Below, piece by piece: positions 62,269 through 64,000 of a stretch of DNA of 64,000 bases. The stretch's first letter is position 1, and the number at the start of each line of letters is the position of its first letter. The translations under genes and the position numbers were made by a program. Under the pieces are notes generated by a model. It searched no databases. It saw only the letters and a program-made list of their open reading frames with translations, and had not been told where the DNA came from. The DNA is from Lentimicrobium saccharophilum (GTDB taxonomy: Bacteria > Bacteroidota > Bacteroidia > Bacteroidales > Lentimicrobiaceae): contig NZ_DF968182.1 in the NCBI RefSeq assembly GCF_001192835.1, positions 380,349-444,348 on the forward strand, given 5' to 3'.

Positions 62269-64000
62269 TCATGATTTATTTTTAGTCTGATCTGGTATAG
62301 CAGGCAGCTTCAGCGTTACTGTTGTGCCTGTTCCGGGCGTACTGCTGAAAATCATTTCACCTTTGTGTTCTTTCATGATACCGTATGAAATGGCGAGTCC
62401 AAGGCCGGTACCTTTGCCGGGTTCCTTGGTGGTAAAGAAAGGTGCGGTGATGTGCTCCATGTGTTCAGCTTCAATCCCGCTTCCGTTATCCGTAACATGA
62501 ATACAGATTTTCTGTCCTTCCCTGCCGGATGATATTTTTATCCGGGGGAGATAGCCGGCATCGCCCGGTTTTTGCATTTCCTCAATTGCATCACGGGCAT
62601 TCGACAACAGATTTAAGATAACCTGCTCAATTTTATAAGTATTGCCCATGGCCGAAACCTCCTCTTCACCGGCCAGTTCCGTGACGATTTCGAATCCGCG
62701 GCTCTTCAGTTGCTCGCTGATGAGTGAGAGTGCATTAAGGATGGCTTCATTCGCGCTGAATTTTGAATGAATAAAGTCATCGTTGTTTCTTGAGAAAGTG
62801 CGGACATGGTCGATGATGGTTCGCATGCGGTGGATGCCTTCGAATATTTTTCTGGATTTTTCCCTGATATATTCTTCGCTGGCCTGATGGTTGCTTATGG
62901 CATGCATGAGGTTATCAATACCAAAAGAGATGGTATTAAGAGGCTGGTTAATTTCATGTGCAATTCCGGTGGCCATTTCTCCAATACCAACCATGCGTTC
63001 CGTATGAATAAGGTGTTTCTCCATTTCACGGGCAGTGGTGATGTCGGTGCAGAAAATCAGGTAATTCTTATCGGGCAGCCTGGAACTTTCCGCTTTGATG
63101 ATCCGGGAAGTTTTGCCAGCTGTTATAAAAAATTCAGCCCTGCTGCCTTCTCCCGAGGTCAGCCCCTGAAAATCAGGAAAGTTTCCGGCAAGGGTTTCAG
63201 GATTCAATATCTTATTGATATCCTGTTGGATAAAGTTTTCCCGGTTGGTATTAAAAATCTTCCGGGCCGCCGGGTTCACTTCCGTGATCAACCCTTTTTT
63301 GTCGGCAACCAGTATTCCTTCAGGGGCGCTTTCAATATAACTCCTGTATTTTGATTCACTGGCCTCAAGTGCTGCCCTTGTTTTCGAACGTTCAAGCGCA
63401 TTGCCTGTTATTGTTCCGAACACCCCGAGGGCGCAGATATCCTGTTTCTCCCATTGATGCAGGTCAGTGCAATCGTTCAGTAAAATAACCCCTGTAAGTG
63501 TTTCGGCAACGTTAACCGGAATAGCTACACTGACTGCAGATGGTCCGGATGCCGAAATGGCGGCCGGACTGATCCATGGACCTGTAAGTCCGTTTTGACT
63601 GACCATTACGCGGCATACTTCTTCATTTCCGGCAAGGGCCTGGTAGATCGTATCTCTCTCGGGTTTACCGGGAGTTGTCCGGGTTATTCCGGATCCGGTA
63701 TTTCCGGTATGGCCTGTCAGATGCTCTTTCCGGTCAAAATAAGTGAATCCGGCAGAGGCTGCGCCGCAAAGTCTTTCCATATCGAGCAGCATGAAATCAA
63801 TGGAGCTGTCCGGGTCAAAATTGCCGGAGAAGCGCGCTGAAGCAAGGGAAACGGCCCGCTCGAACTGATACTTGAAAACAATGGTCTGTTCAGCTTTCTG
63901 ATACCTGTGCAGGCTTTCATTCAGTGCTTTGCTCTGCGCCTGCAATTCACGGTTTTGCTGATATAGTTTAAGGAATATCCTGACCTTGCTGATCAGAATC
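62269..64000 (-). CDS. PAS/GAF sensor histidine kinase, probably with N-terminal receiver (5' end beyond window)
   Basis: At least 577 residues, entering from the right edge. The frame is open to 64000. The visible N-terminal KVRIFLKLYQQNRELQAQ is the linker typical after a receiver domain, so the whole protein may start with one. Then come GAF-like (about FERAVSLASARFSGNFDPDSS) and PAS (YRSYIESAPEGILVADKKG) domains, HisKA with HEINQPLNTISFG (phospho-His), and HATPase (N box NLLSNARDAIEE, G boxes DNGSGIE and GKGTGLGLAISYG). No membrane segment in the visible part, so it senses cytoplasmic or signal-chain inputs. It abuts the NtrC-type gene, giving a two-component pair. Confidence 0.88.
   Translation of the reverse strand, partial: ILISKVRIFLKLYQQNRELQAQSKALNESLHRYQKAEQTIVFKYQFERAVSLASARFSGNFDPDSSIDFMLLDMERLCGAASAGFTYFDRKEHLTGHTGNTGSGITRTTPGKPERDTIYQALAGNEEVCRVMVSQNGLTGPWISPAAISASGPSAVSVAIPVNVAETLTGVILLNDCTDLHQWEKQDICALGVFGTITGNALERSKTRAALEASESKYRSYIESAPEGILVADKKGLITEVNPAARKIFNTNRENFIQQDINKILNPETLAGNFPDFQGLTSGEGSRAEFFITAGKTSRIIKAESSRLPDKNYLIFCTDITTAREMEKHLIHTERMVGIGEMATGIAHEINQPLNTISFGIDNLMHAISNHQASEEYIREKSRKIFEGIHRMRTIIDHVRTFSRNNDDFIHSKFSANEAILNALSLISEQLKSRGFEIVTELAGEEEVSAMGNTYKIEQVILNLLSNARDAIEEMQKPGDAGYLPRIKISSGREGQKICIHVTDNGSGIEAEHMEHITAPFFTTKEPGKGTGLGLAISYGIMKEHKGEMIFSSTPGTGTTVTLKLPAIPDQTKNKS

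Noticed and set aside
1-64000. tRNA, rRNA and tmRNA genes
   Set aside because: No cloverleaf with a GTTCRANNC arm and no rRNA-like stretch was seen in the gaps on either strand; a covariance search was not possible.

Overview
The window is a stretch of chromosome from a member of the Bacteroidota, most likely a Bacteroidales-type marine, sediment or digester lineage. The evidence is: seven secreted proteins ending in type IX secretion (T9SS) type A sorting domains; porZ directly followed by recO; many promoters with the phylum-specific TAnnTTTG -7 box; a pyrophosphate-type phosphofructokinase; and few Shine-Dalgarno sequences. No rRNA, tRNA or CRISPR array was seen. Most genes sit in short same-strand clusters typical of a core chromosome, with accessory sequence at about 14.0-14.7 kb and 18-27 kb.

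Layout. 1-6.6 kb (minus): a five-gene cluster led by an ECF sigma factor, then a urea-transporter/M23-peptidase fusion, a TPR/beta-barrel protein, a TPR protein and a CzcA/CusA-type RND pump that runs off the left edge. 6.8-10.2 kb (minus): an AraC regulator with a metal-binding-like N-terminus, a PqqD-family protein, an ATP-grasp ligase and a DAP-decarboxylase-fold enzyme. This is the best candidate here for an undescribed small-molecule or peptide-modifying system. 10.8-14.0 kb (plus): porZ and recO. 14.2-14.7 kb: degenerate palindromic repeats. 14.8-17.6 kb (minus): a membrane glycosyltransferase-like protein and PPi-type phosphofructokinase. 18.4-27.4 kb (plus): an AT-rich island with three T9SS cargo proteins, split by an IS1182-type insertion sequence.

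27.6-35.4 kb: POT-like MFS transporter, aspartate kinase, class I fructose-1,6-bisphosphatase, an RprXY-like two-component pair, a candidate small RNA, and glucose-6-phosphate isomerase. 35.6-41.2 kb: small hypothetical, outer-membrane beta-barrel, PAP2-like membrane protein, GNAT acetyltransferase, AlkD-like DNA glycosylase and a secreted M1 aminopeptidase. 41.5-46.1 kb: TolC, membrane-fusion protein, tsaB, and divergent rplU-rpmA. 46.2-49.4 kb: EamA permease, a DUF6984-like protein and an aldehyde dehydrogenase. 49.6-60.5 kb (minus): secreted S8 subtilase, AlgX/AlgJ-like protein, C1-papain-like and C25 gingipain-like giant peptidases. 60.9-64 kb (minus): an NtrC-type regulator and the kinase that probably controls it, running off the right edge.

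How it fits together. PorZ belongs to the T9SS attachment machinery, and five of the cargo proteins are peptidases (two S8, one M1, one C1-like, one C25), so the window describes an organism that digests external protein; the POT-like transporter fits that life. PPi-PFK, FBPase and PGI together cover the upper glycolysis/gluconeogenesis steps. Promoter calls rest on reading the -7 box by eye and are predictions.
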